DNA from: an uncultured Bacilli bacterium
Lineage (GTDB): Bacteria > Bacillota_I > Bacilli_A > RF39 > UBA660
Length of the DNA stretch: 64,000 bases
Assembly (NCBI GenBank): GCA_934131005.1
Contig: CAKOYV010000003.1
Location: forward strand, 1 to 64,000
Direction of reading: 5' to 3'
The stretch's first letter is position 1; the number at the start of each line of letters is the position of its first letter. Below, piece by piece: positions 24,665-33,482 of this stretch. The notes beneath the pieces were generated by a model. That model was not told where the DNA came from and made no database searches. It was given only the letters and a program-made list of their open reading frames with translations. A program made the translations under genes and the position numbers.

Positions 24665-25711
24665 ATGGCTAGGCAAAGAAAGAAAAAAAGTAATAAGAAA
24701 TTGATTGTTTTTACAACTATTTTTGTAATATGTGACTTATTAGCATTCGCCGGATTCTTTGTAATGTATGGGCCTTGGAAATATGTACAAAATTTATACG
24801 TTACAACTGCTATGAAGACTAGAAATCACCAATGGGTTGCTAGAATATTTTATAGCGAAGCTAAAATTGAGGAAATAATGGCAAGTAATTATATTGTAGG
24901 AATTGATGAGGATGCCAATACTGATGATATTGTAATTGATACTAAAGAGAAGAAAAAATATAAAAATAAGTATGAAAAGGAATTGTTAACCAGGGATCCT
25001 GGTAATGATTCTTATAAAGTTTTAAATATTAAAGTTGGTAATGCTAATGGATATCTAGTAGCAATTTATAAACCAAAGAAAGTAAAATTACTAACAACTA
25101 AGAAATTTAATGCCGGTACTTATGGTGAGAGAGTTATTGATTTGTGTAAGAGATATGGTGGTAGCGTTTGTATAAATGGTGGTGGATTTGCTAATGGACT
25201 TGCTAATGGTTCTGATGTACCACTAGGATATGTTATTGAAAATGGTAAAGTTACTTGGCCACTTAAAAATAATTATAGTACTACTAAAGGTGATATTATT
25301 GGTCTTACTAAAGATGGTAAGCTTAAACTTATGAATAATGTTACTGGGCCTCAAGCAATTAAAGGTGGTATTTACTCTGGTATTGAGTTTGGGCCATTCT
25401 TAATCGTTAATGGAAAATCAATTAAAATTGAAGGTACACCTTATGGGGTTGCTAATAAATGTGTAATTGCACAAAGAAAAGATGGCGTTATGATGTTCCT
25501 AGTTACTGAAGGAGAAAGTTATATTGATGGTGCCAGTTTAAAAGATGTGCTTAAAATATTAGAAAGATATGGCGCTTATAATGCTGCTAACTTAGATGGT
25601 GGGCAATCAACTACTCTAATTGTTAATAATAAAATGATAAATACCCCTAATTACTTGGCTAAAAAGCAAGGTGGTAGATATGTTGTTACTGGATGGGGAC
25701 TTATAGATTAA
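24665..25711 (+). CDS. Phosphodiester glycosidase (NAGPA) family protein
   Basis: 348 residues with a basic N-terminus and one membrane helix (about 13-32), so the catalytic part faces outside. The family landmarks are CINGGGFANGLANGSDVPLGYV, VKLLTTKKFN before it, GPFLIVNGKS, and near the C-terminus AANLDGGQSTTLIVNNKMI, the NLDGG-S-S/T motif of the NAGPA domain. Related enzymes remove sugars linked by phosphodiester bonds, which suggests trimming of teichoic-acid-like polymers (inference). The ggagtaattatt ribosome site lies in the end of the preceding gene, so they form an operon. A terminator follows at 25717. Confidence 0.85.
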   Translation: MARQRKKKSNKKLIVFTTIFVICDLLAFAGFFVMYGPWKYVQNLYVTTAMKTRNHQWVARIFYSEAKIEEIMASNYIVGIDEDANTDDIVIDTKEKKKYKNKYEKELLTRDPGNDSYKVLNIKVGNANGYLVAIYKPKKVKLLTTKKFNAGTYGERVIDLCKRYGGSVCINGGGFANGLANGSDVPLGYVIENGKVTWPLKNNYSTTKGDIIGLTKDGKLKLMNNVTGPQAIKGGIYSGIEFGPFLIVNGKSIKIEGTPYGVANKCVIAQRKDGVMMFLVTEGESYIDGASLKDVLKILERYGAYNAANLDGGQSTTLIVNNKMINTPNYLAKKQGGRYVVTGWGLID

Positions 25712-25716
25712 GGATT

Positions 25717-25757
25717 AAAAAGACTGTTAACTTATTTAAATAGTCTTTTTTGTTTTT
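25717..25757 (+). terminator. Terminator after the phosphodiester glycosidase gene
   Basis: aaaaagact (25717-25725) pairs with agtcttttt (25742-25750), followed by tgttttttt. Confidence 0.8.
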
Positions 25758-25765
25758 TTAAAGTA

Positions 25766-25774
25766 TGTTATAAT
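25766..25774 (+). promoter_or_regulatory. Extended -10 promoter of the muramidase gene
   Basis: TGtTATAAT at 25766-25774 is an exact extended -10. No clear -35 is seen at the right distance; the upstream region is the previous gene's terminator. The ribosome site is aggaggaatgata before the ATG at 25804. Confidence 0.65.
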
Positions 25775-25803
25775 AGTGGTACTAAATGTAGGAGGAATGA
25801 TAA

Positions 25804-28314
25804 ATGAGAAAGAATGTTTATTTTTTACTATTACCACTACTCTTCTTTAATGGAATAAGTAGAGTTCAGGCTGCTAGTGTTACTAATGGTAATTATTATA
25901 TTAAAAATTATGGTAACAATAGTAAAGTTATTGATGTTAATGGTGGTTATACTTACAATGGAACTAACATTCAGTTATACAATAGTAATAATAGTCTTGC
26001 TCAAAAATGGAATATAAGATTGCAAAATGATGGTCATTATACAATTACTAGTCAGTTAGATAGTAATAAGGCTATTGATGTTGCTTCAGGTATATTTCAA
26101 AATAGAACTAATATTCAATTATATAATAGTAATTTTACTCAAGCTCAAAAATGGGATATTAACCATTTTGGCAGAAGTAGTTTTGAAATTTCTACCCAAA
26201 ACAGACGCTACTGCTTGGATATTCAAGATGGAGCTATTAATAATGGTACTAATATTCAACTATACTCTTGCAATAATACAAATGCTCAAAGATTTAAAAT
26301 AGTGGAAATGGTTGAGGCTAAGCAAACAATTGCGGATGGTACTTATTATATTAGCAGTGCTTTGGATAATAATAAAGTATTAGATGTTTATGGTGGTAAT
26401 ACTAATAATAAGACTAATATTCAGTTATATCAATTTAATAATACTAATGCTCAAATGTGGAGGGTAAAATATTTAAATAATGGGTATTACTCTATTACTA
26501 GTAAACTTAATAGAAGTAAATGTATGGATGTTGATAATGGTTCTTCTATCAGTCAGACTAATGTTCAGCTATATGATTGTAACAATACTAATGCTCAACA
26601 ATTTATTATAAGAGATTTAGGTGATGGATATTATGGAATATTTACTAAAAACGATCCTATTCCATTAGATATTAATAATGCAAGTACCAATAACAGTACA
26701 AATATCCAGATTTTCTATAATAATGGTAGTAAAGCTCAAAAATTTAAGTTTAATAAAGTTGAAGAAAAAACAATTGATACTGGAGTTTATACTATTAGAT
26801 CAATGGTTAATAATAATCAAGTATTAGATGTTCAAGGAGGAGTTTCCAATAATGGCGTTAATGTACAATCATATCGCTTTAATAATACTAATTCTCAAAT
26901 TTGGTATGTTAATAAAACTAGTGATGGATTTTATAATATAAGATCTGGACTTAACTCTGCTTTGTATTTAGGAGTTAATGGTACTAATGTTCAATTATCT
27001 ACGAATGAATTTAAATGGGATTTAGTTATGCAAGGAAATAATACGGCTTATGTTATTGATAAAAATAGTGGTTTATATTTAAATCTTAACAATGGTAGTA
27101 GCCAAAATGGGGCTAATATAAATTTAGTGACTAATCAACAAAATAATGCTCAATTATTTTATTTTGAAGATACTAATATAAATAGTGGTTCCCCTACTAT
27201 TAACAATGGCTATTATAGTATTAATAGTGTTTTAAATACATCTAAAGTTATTGATGTTAGTGGTGGTTCTAAGATAAATAAAACTAATATTCAACTTTAT
27301 AATTCTAATGGTAGCAATGCTCAAATATGGTATTTTAAATATTTAAATAATGGATACTACTCTATTACTAGTGCTATGAATCCAGCTACATCCCTTGATT
27401 TGGATAACGGTAACATATCTAGTGGAACTAATATACAATTATATAGAGCAAATGGTACTGATGCTCAGATGTGGAAGATACGTGATGATGGAGTTGGACA
27501 TTTATCGTTTGTGTCAAAAAAAGCTAATATTTGTGTTTCAGTTTTAAATAGTAATGCTTCTAATGGTGCAAATATTCAAGCTAATAATTGTATTGGGGAT
27601 AATTCTCAAAAATTTATTGTATCTCTTAATAATAAAACTAAAGTTTATACTGGTATTGATGTTTCGCAATATCAAGGTAATATTAATTGGTCTGCAGTCG
27701 CTAGTTCTAATATTGGTTTTGTAATGTTAAGAGGCGGTATTGGTGATAATTTATCACGTCAAGATGATAAAAAATTTACAACTTATGTTAAGGAACTTGA
27801 AAAATATAATATTCCATATGGAGTGTACATCTACTCATATGCTAAGCAGGCTAATGGGCCTACTGGTTTAAATGTTGATTCTGAATCAGCAGCTAGTGAG
27901 GCAGCTCATGCTTTAAGATTAGTTAATAATTCTAGTTATAAACCTAATTTAAAAAAATCTATCTTTATTGATATAGAAGATGACTCAATGAAAAATTTTG
28001 GAAAAACAAGGTTAACCGCGATTGCTGATAAGTTCTGTTCAACAGTTCAAAATAGTGGTTATGGTTGTGGTATGTATGCTAGCACTTCTTGGTATCGAAA
28101 TAATCTTGATACAGTTAATCTTGCTAGAAAATATGGCGTTTGGGTAGCCGAATGGACTAGGAGTTCTTCTAAAGCAACACATAGTCAGGCAATGTCACTT
28201 AAACCTAGTTACAATATAACAAGTTATAATTATTGGCAATTTTCTAGTAGTGGTTCTATTAGAGGTATTAATGGTAATGTTGATTTAGATATGGGATACA
28301 ATATATTCGATTAA
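25804..28314 (+). CDS. Secreted GH25 muramidase with four ricin-type lectin domains
   Basis: 836 residues. Signal peptide (1-23, ending VQAA). Residues about 25-610 consist of twelve repeats of roughly 42-45 residues (for example KVIDVNGG..., TNIQLYNSNNSLAQKWNI), that is four ricin-B beta-trefoils of three units each, interrupted by short linkers after the third, sixth and ninth units. The C-terminal GH25 lysozyme domain (about 612-836) has TGIDVSQYQGNINW, VMLRGGIG, GVYIYSYA, the catalytic FIDIEDDSM and the closing YNYWQFSSSG...VDLDMGYN. It should cleave the MurNAc-GlcNAc bond of peptidoglycan outside the cell, with the lectin part binding wall or host glycans. No sorting motif is seen. Confidence 0.92.
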   Translation: MRKNVYFLLLPLLFFNGISRVQAASVTNGNYYIKNYGNNSKVIDVNGGYTYNGTNIQLYNSNNSLAQKWNIRLQNDGHYTITSQLDSNKAIDVASGIFQNRTNIQLYNSNFTQAQKWDINHFGRSSFEISTQNRRYCLDIQDGAINNGTNIQLYSCNNTNAQRFKIVEMVEAKQTIADGTYYISSALDNNKVLDVYGGNTNNKTNIQLYQFNNTNAQMWRVKYLNNGYYSITSKLNRSKCMDVDNGSSISQTNVQLYDCNNTNAQQFIIRDLGDGYYGIFTKNDPIPLDINNASTNNSTNIQIFYNNGSKAQKFKFNKVEEKTIDTGVYTIRSMVNNNQVLDVQGGVSNNGVNVQSYRFNNTNSQIWYVNKTSDGFYNIRSGLNSALYLGVNGTNVQLSTNEFKWDLVMQGNNTAYVIDKNSGLYLNLNNGSSQNGANINLVTNQQNNAQLFYFEDTNINSGSPTINNGYYSINSVLNTSKVIDVSGGSKINKTNIQLYNSNGSNAQIWYFKYLNNGYYSITSAMNPATSLDLDNGNISSGTNIQLYRANGTDAQMWKIRDDGVGHLSFVSKKANICVSVLNSNASNGANIQANNCIGDNSQKFIVSLNNKTKVYTGIDVSQYQGNINWSAVASSNIGFVMLRGGIGDNLSRQDDKKFTTYVKELEKYNIPYGVYIYSYAKQANGPTGLNVDSESAASEAAHALRLVNNSSYKPNLKKSIFIDIEDDSMKNFGKTRLTAIADKFCSTVQNSGYGCGMYASTSWYRNNLDTVNLARKYGVWVAEWTRSSSKATHSQAMSLKPSYNITSYNYWQFSSSGSIRGINGNVDLDMGYNIFD

Positions 28315-28328
28315 TAAAAATAAAGACA

Positions 28329-28364
28329 AAAAGATTATGCTATTTAAATTATGCATAATCTTTT
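28329..28364. terminator. Bidirectional terminator between muramidase and DUF421 genes
   Basis: aaaagattatgc (28329-28340) pairs with gcataatctttt (28353-28364), a 12-bp perfect stem with T runs in both directions. It serves converging genes. Confidence 0.88.
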
Positions 28365-28367
28365 TTA

Positions 28368-29075
28368 TTAAAATATTGATTTTATTGGCTCTAGAGATTT
28401 ATCAAAAATAATTATTTTTCCTAAATTATCAAGAGTACATAGTAAAATGTTTTTATAATCCTTATATCCCCTCTTTTTTAATTCATTTTGAAGCCAAATT
28501 AAATCTTTATTCATTAGTTTTAAATTTTTTTCGATCAATGTACCATCAATAATAATATTTGCTTTCAAAGGCTCATCGGAAGATTTAATTTTCATATCTT
28601 GCTTGGTTGGGTATGAATAAATTGATTTACTTAGAAAACTTATTTTGCCACTTATTTCTAGAATAGCGTAGTTTACTTTACTTAAATCAAAATAACCATT
28701 TTGACGAGAAGCCTCTTCCAAATCATTTATATCTATTCCCTCTTTTTTTAGGTTATCATAAATTATTTTACCGTTATTAATAAGAATGGTTGGAGTACCA
28801 TTAATAAAATGTCTTATTTTAATATTTTTCATAGTTAGGGCTGTAACTAATATACCAGAACCGCCGTATATTAATAAAGATGCAAGCCCTGCAATTAAAT
28901 CCTTTTTTATATCTAATGATATATCAGCGGCAATACTCCCCATAGTAATACCTACAATATAGTCATAAATATTCATTTGACTTACTTGTTTTTTCCCCAT
29001 AACTTTAGTTAAGATGAAAAGAATGATCAAAACTAAAATAGTTCTAAATATTACCATTATTAAATCATCTGTCAT
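28368..29075 (-). CDS. DUF421 (YetF-like) membrane protein
   Basis: 235 residues from the ATG at 29075, which has ggtgattaat upstream. Three N-terminal helices (about 4-22, 36-55, 62-80) with the family block RTILVLIILFILTKVMGKKQ, QMNIYDYIVGITMGSIAAD and the linker LTMKNIKIRHFINGTPTILI are followed by the cytoplasmic YetF-type domain (NGKIIYDNLKKEGIDINDL..., DLSKVNYAILEISGKISF). The biochemical role of the family is unclear; Bacillus relatives are expressed in spores or under stress. Single gene between a terminator and the sortase gene. Confidence 0.88.
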   Translation of the reverse strand: MTDDLIMVIFRTILVLIILFILTKVMGKKQVSQMNIYDYIVGITMGSIAADISLDIKKDLIAGLASLLIYGGSGILVTALTMKNIKIRHFINGTPTILINNGKIIYDNLKKEGIDINDLEEASRQNGYFDLSKVNYAILEISGKISFLSKSIYSYPTKQDMKIKSSDEPLKANIIIDGTLIEKNLKLMNKDLIWLQNELKKRGYKDYKNILLCTLDNLGKIIIFDKSLEPIKSIF

Positions 29076-29123
29076 ATTAATCACCATTATTAATATGAAC
29101 TAGTTTTTATTTTATATACCACT

Positions 29124-29843
29124 CTAAGTGTTCTCTATCTTTTTTGCAATTACTAATAAATATTTTTTTTCGTATTTTTGATAATCAGGATGATTACTAC
29201 AGGTTTGTAAAATAATTATTTTGTCATTATTTTGAAGTTTAGTTTTTGTTTTATAAAAAGATTTTTGTTGGAGTTTTAATAAATGATTGTACCATTCTTG
29301 AGAATTAGAAAAATTTAAATTCATATAAGTAAAATCTTCATATTCAATATAAACTGAAAATATTTCATATTTATAATTATTAGTAGTAGTTTTTAAGAAA
29401 AGATATTTATGATTTTGATAATAGCTGTAATCATAATATTTTTCTAATGCTCCAAATGGTGTTTGTTTATGTGATGAGTTGTGACCAAATAATAAAACTT
29501 TATAGCTACTATCTAAGTTTATTCTATAATCAGCAAAAATAACGCCATATTTATCATTATTCTTATAATAATCATGCGTTAAATAATAGGAATTATCTCG
29601 TGCTTGTGCTACAGGATAGTGAAATGAACTTTCGTTTTCTAGAGAAATGATTCCCTTAATATCATTATTATTATATTTTTTTTGTAAAGATTGGATGGTT
29701 TCATTATTTTTTGTAGTTGGTTGGTGTTTTACAATAGTTTTTACAAGAATTTGGGATGATTGATTTTGGTTTTTGGATAATGATATAGTTATGAATGAAG
29801 AAGTAAAAAGTAATATTAGTATTAGTATTTTTCTTTTTTTCAT
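29124..29843 (-). CDS. Class B-like sortase with Lys in place of catalytic Arg
   Basis: 239-residue transpeptidase that would link surface proteins to peptidoglycan. An N-terminal membrane anchor (about 5-22) leads to the catalytic barrel. Catalytic His is H121 in LLFGHNSSHK and Cys is C215 in ILQTCSNHPDY. The barrel strands IKGIISLENESSFHYPV and YGVIFADYRINLDS match class B. The usual TC...RFVV ending is here YEKKYLLVIAKK, so Lys227 stands where the essential Arg is expected. It is directly downstream of the adhesin gene that carries a PPQTG sorting signal. Function likely but the Arg change could lower or alter activity. Confidence 0.82.
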   Translation of the reverse strand: MKKRKILILILLFTSSFITISLSKNQNQSSQILVKTIVKHQPTTKNNETIQSLQKKYNNNDIKGIISLENESSFHYPVAQARDNSYYLTHDYYKNNDKYGVIFADYRINLDSSYKVLLFGHNSSHKQTPFGALEKYYDYSYYQNHKYLFLKTTTNNYKYEIFSVYIEYEDFTYMNLNFSNSQEWYNHLLKLQQKSFYKTKTKLQNNDKIIILQTCSNHPDYQKYEKKYLLVIAKKIENT

Positions 29844-29880
29844 GTTAGTTTCTCCTGTTAGATTTTAAAAATAATTTTTG

Positions 29881-29906
29881 GAAAAAAGATGTCATAAAGG
29901 ACATCC
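29881..29906 (-). terminator. Terminator after the adhesin gene
   Basis: gatgtc (29888-29893), 6-base loop, gacatc (29900-29905); on the minus strand it is followed by ttttttcc. Confidence 0.65.
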
Positions 29907-29912
29907 TTTTAA

Positions 29913-32495
29913 TTACCAAAATTTCCTTATTAATATGCTAATAGTTGTTATTGTAGCAATAATCATTTGAAGAAAAATACTTTTATTATTATCCTCATAA
30001 ATCCCAGTTTGAGGTGGTGATATTTCTACTTGGGCATGAGAGTTGGCAACTGGAATAGTGTTGTTTGTCTCAAAGCCATCTCCACCTTTGCCAAAATCAT
30101 TTTTAACATAATAATAAATAACAGTGGTTAAATCTTCTTGAAATTCTCCTGTTGTATTTCCAGAATCGGATATATACGTGTAGCCTGATATTTTTTTAGC
30201 CGAAGTTTTATATTTAGTTCCTATTAATCCTTCTAAGATATCCATATCTGTTAGTTGTTTACCAGTGTTTTTATCAATATAATATATATTTACTGTCGCT
30301 GGTATCCATTTGGCATAAATAGTTATTTCTCCTACTCCACTTGTTAAATCATTAAAATCGCTTAAAATTTTCGTTGAAGAAGTAAAAGGAATTGTTAATA
30401 ATTTATATAATTCTTTATAGTTTCCTTCTTTGGCATACTTAGCTGCTAGATCCCAATTTTTATATTCAGGAATATACCAACCAGCAAATTTGTAGCCCGC
30501 TTTCGTTGCGGATGGCATTATTTTTTCAGCAACATTTAAATTATTACCAAATATTGTTATATCACTTGCTATTTTATCTTTAGTACCATTATTTTTTTGA
30601 TCTGTTTTACTGCTACCATTAATTAGTTTTCCTGCTGTACTATTTCCATATTTTATAAATCCTTCTGTGGAATTATAGTTAATAATTGAAACAGGTGTCC
30701 ATATATATGCGTTATTGCCTGTTTTATCTTCTATATCTTCGTCTGGATTATTATATCTAAATGTATAGATGTATTCTGTTTTTGTATTAGGATCATAATA
30801 TATTATTTTATTAATATCTCCATTTACTTCAAGGTTTATTTCTTTATTTAATTTGAATTTTACTAATTTAGTGCCATCACTATTAATTGGAGACACATAC
30901 ACTTCGTCATCTAGTTTAATGGTATTCCATTTGTTATCTTTTGAATAATCACCTTTCATGTTACTGCTATCAGCTTGGACAGAACCACTTATAATAATTG
31001 TTTTATCATTACTGTTTACACCTAATATTTCCCGATCATCGGAAGATATAGCTCCTACAGTAATTCCATCTACTATATACCTTGCTTTAAGTCTAGATAA
31101 TTCTTTAGAACTATTAGCAAATCCTAGACCAATATTTGGTTTGTTAGTTCCTGAGGCATCTAGTTGTAAATTTGTACTATTAAAATTTACTATACCTGCT
31201 AGAAGAGAAATTTGAGAATTACTAGCAATATCTTGGGTATTAGTTTTTCTTGGACCATTATTTTTAGCTATCACTGTTGATTTTGAAATAAGAGATTTTG
31301 CATTTTCATTGGTTGAGTTTTTAAAATATATTCCACCTTTAGTATTATTATTAGTTGTTATTGTTGAGTTATTTATAGTTGCTATGCCACCAAAAACGAT
31401 TCCATAACCACCTTCAGGAATTCTTGTTAGTCCTTGATTATCAAATCGATTTTGTTCTAATAAAGCACCATTTGTATTTGCTGTTATATTACTATTTGTT
31501 ATTTTAGAATCGCCATAAACCCAAATTCCAGAATAAATTCCTGCATTATTGGCATTAATGGTTGTATCTGTACTAGTTAAGGTATAAGCATAAATATTAG
31601 AACAAGTTCTAGCAACTCCATTTGAGATGCCTTTAGTAAATGTAGCATTATCGCTAGCATCTATATTAGAAGATGAAAAATATAAGTCTCCTCCATTTGT
31701 TCCCCAGCCAGAATTTCCTTTTAACTCTACATTTTTGCTATTAATGATATTCAAACGACTATAATCTCCTGTTTGAAAATTAATAGCATCCCAACCGTTG
31801 TTATTAAGCGTTACTTTATTTATGCTATCAAATGTTATTTTGGTATTAACACTACCATCCATCCCTGCATGATAACCACTTGATTTGGCATTGTTACTTA
31901 AATCTATTAAATTAGACTTATTAAATTTTAAAATTGCTGTACTGCCACCTAAGACATTAATTCCTGTCATGGCATTGTTACTTGCAATAAAATTAGAATT
32001 ATTATATCCATTTATATTGAGCGTTGTATTATATCCTGCCCAAAGGCCATTACCATGATTTTGTTCTGTTTCTTTGGCATTTGTTAAAGATAGAGTTGCA
32101 TTATCTTTTATATTAATAGTTAATTTAGCATTATTATTAACAAAGATATTATCTTGATAATTTTGTAATTTGAATAATCCATTGAAATTTAAATTAACCA
32201 TATTATTGCCTTTTACAACGATACCTGCATCTTTGCTTGTTTCACTTTGGAAAATTACTTCTCCATTGGCAATAAAATTTTTAAAAATTGGTTCTACACC
32301 ATCAAATTCAATACTCAATCCCTTATAAGTACCAGCACTAAAACTAACCTCATCATTCTCTTTTACAATTTTTAAAATTTCATCATTAGTCATGTCACTA
32401 GTTACTGTTGCACTTTCTGCCTTTACTTGACTAGGACCTAGAAGACAACAACAACTAATTACAGGTAATAATAAAATTCTAATAATTTTTCTCAT
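29913..32495 (-). CDS. Sortase-anchored beta-helix/MucBP adhesin
   Basis: 860 residues. Signal peptide (1-27, ending VKAE). Residues about 45-480 are rungs of a parallel beta-helix (pectate-lyase-like, Asn and Ser rich, for example NNNAKLTINIKDNATLSL and GINVLGGSTAILKFNKSN). A Listeria-Bacteroides (Flg_new-like) repeat follows near 680-745 (ATKAGYKFAGWYIPE ... ITIYAKWIPA), then a MucBP domain (VNIYYIDKNTGKQL ... TTVIYYYVKN). The C-terminus is a sorting signal: SPPQTGIYEDN, a membrane helix and RKFW. It lies just upstream of the sortase gene. Good ribosome site aggaggaaagat and a 165-nt leader. Likely a host or matrix adhesin. Confidence 0.85.
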   Translation of the reverse strand: MRKIIRILLLPVISCCCLLGPSQVKAESATVTSDMTNDEILKIVKENDEVSFSAGTYKGLSIEFDGVEPIFKNFIANGEVIFQSETSKDAGIVVKGNNMVNLNFNGLFKLQNYQDNIFVNNNAKLTINIKDNATLSLTNAKETEQNHGNGLWAGYNTTLNINGYNNSNFIASNNAMTGINVLGGSTAILKFNKSNLIDLSNNAKSSGYHAGMDGSVNTKITFDSINKVTLNNNGWDAINFQTGDYSRLNIINSKNVELKGNSGWGTNGGDLYFSSSNIDASDNATFTKGISNGVARTCSNIYAYTLTSTDTTINANNAGIYSGIWVYGDSKITNSNITANTNGALLEQNRFDNQGLTRIPEGGYGIVFGGIATINNSTITTNNNTKGGIYFKNSTNENAKSLISKSTVIAKNNGPRKTNTQDIASNSQISLLAGIVNFNSTNLQLDASGTNKPNIGLGFANSSKELSRLKARYIVDGITVGAISSDDREILGVNSNDKTIIISGSVQADSSNMKGDYSKDNKWNTIKLDDEVYVSPINSDGTKLVKFKLNKEINLEVNGDINKIIYYDPNTKTEYIYTFRYNNPDEDIEDKTGNNAYIWTPVSIINYNSTEGFIKYGNSTAGKLINGSSKTDQKNNGTKDKIASDITIFGNNLNVAEKIMPSATKAGYKFAGWYIPEYKNWDLAAKYAKEGNYKELYKLLTIPFTSSTKILSDFNDLTSGVGEITIYAKWIPATVNIYYIDKNTGKQLTDMDILEGLIGTKYKTSAKKISGYTYISDSGNTTGEFQEDLTTVIYYYVKNDFGKGGDGFETNNTIPVANSHAQVEISPPQTGIYEDNNKSIFLQMIIATITTISILIRKFW

Positions 32496-32697
32496 TATCT
32501 TTCCTCCTATTGATTATGACGAACTTAAATTCAGATTTTTTACTCTTCTAATTAATAGACCACCGGTGAACTCTTACTAATTAAAATTGCTAATTTAAAA
32601 GAACAAGTTCAATGTATGCTGATGATTAATCAGCTTTAACTCAAACTATCTGTCTAAGTTGGCTCTATATATTAAGTTAAAAAATTAGAAAAATCAA
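32496..32697 (-). promoter_or_regulatory. Promoter and structured leader of the adhesin gene
   Basis: Promoter: minus-strand TTGATT (32692-32697), 17 bases, TATAT-like TAATAT (32669-32674). The following leader of about 165 nt holds a perfect hairpin gctgat-taatc-atcagc and a GC-rich patch, ttcaccggtggtcta, flanked by taattag/ctattaatta arms. This is unusual for so AT-rich a genome. I do not recognise a known riboswitch class. Confidence 0.4.
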
Positions 32698-32882
32698 CTA
32701 AATTAACTAAAAAGAAATCATAGTGTTCTATTACTTAATGATATTTAATCAAATAGGGATTAATGATTATTTTTTTGAAAAAAATATGCTACAAAATATT
32801 ATTTTTTGTTCATTTTTACTTACAGCTTTTTTATTTTATTATATTTATATTTGGCTTTATTTATAATAAAAAATGCCAAAAA
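32698..32882. other. AT-rich spacer, no gene seen
   Basis: About 185 bases between the adhesin promoter and the terminator of the zinc-ribbon gene. It has A and T runs and a weak hairpin (tttggc near 32850, gccaaa near 32875). No ORF with a ribosome site was found. Confidence 0.4.
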
Positions 32883-32907
32883 AAAAGCACTTACTAGAAA
32901 TGCTTTT
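32883..32907 (-). terminator. Terminator of the zinc-ribbon gene
   Basis: aaaagca (32883-32889) pairs with tgctttt (32901-32907); the minus strand continues into a T run. Confidence 0.7.
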
Positions 32908-33379
32908 AAGAAAAATTATTATTTAAATCATTTTGAATTAAGCAACAATTAACTAACGAAAGACCAAATAATGATAAAAGTAAATATATAATTGAATTAT
33001 CTGTGATGTTTTTATTATTTCTTTGACCAGCAGAATACATTTTTCTTCCCATTATATAATTCCAATAGAAAAGATAAATACCACAAGTTACGATACCAAA
33101 GACAATAGTTAATACACCACTAGTATCATTTTCTTCATCATTTATGAAATTAACATCGTCTGTTAAACTACATATCCAATATAAGTTATATAATCCGCAA
33201 GTTATGATTGATAAAATGATGGCAAGTGCAATATTTCTATTAGTTACTTTTTTTACTTGATATGTATTATCATTTTGGCTATTTGAATTATTGTTGCCTT
33301 CTACTTTAGTTCCACAATTTGCACAATAAGTGGCATTTGGTTCTAATTCACTCCCACAGTTTCTGCAAAAATTACTCAC
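32906..33379 (-). CDS. Zinc-ribbon DUF4234 membrane protein
   Basis: 157 residues from a GTG start with an aaggag ribosome site. The N-terminal zinc ribbon has two CxxC pairs: FCRNCGSE and YCANCGTK. A polar Asn-rich linker leads to a membrane part with three helices and the repeated ITCGLYNLYWICSLTDDV / VTCGIYLFYWNYIMGRKM pattern, which fits DUF4234. Function unknown. A clear promoter lies at 33402-33430. Confidence 0.85.
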   Translation of the reverse strand: MSNFCRNCGSELEPNATYCANCGTKVEGNNNSNSQNDNTYQVKKVTNRNIALAIILSIITCGLYNLYWICSLTDDVNFINDEENDTSGVLTIVFGIVTCGIYLFYWNYIMGRKMYSAGQRNNKNITDNSIIYLLLSLFGLSLVNCCLIQNDLNNNFS

Positions 33380-33401
33380 AAAATCAACTCCTTCTATTTA
33401 C

Positions 33402-33430
33402 ATTATACTAAAAATCTATTATAAATACAA
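33402..33430 (-). promoter_or_regulatory. Promoter of the zinc-ribbon gene
   Basis: Minus-strand TTGTAT (33425-33430), 17-base spacer, TATAAT (33402-33407). Confidence 0.7.
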
Positions 33431-33454
33431 TTAATTTTACATTATATGTTAAAA

Positions 33455-33482
33455 AAACATACAAATTAATTATTGCATGTTT
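33455..33482 (-). terminator. valS terminator
   Basis: aaacatacaa (33455-33464) pairs with ttgcatgttt (33473-33482) with one G-U; the minus strand continues ttttttta. It spans the valS stop. Confidence 0.7.

Noticed and set aside
32496..32697. Cyclic-di-GMP or other known riboswitch before the adhesin
   Set aside because: The conserved sequences I know for c-di-GMP I and II, SAM, TPP and lysine classes are not present. The region is kept only as an unexplained leader.
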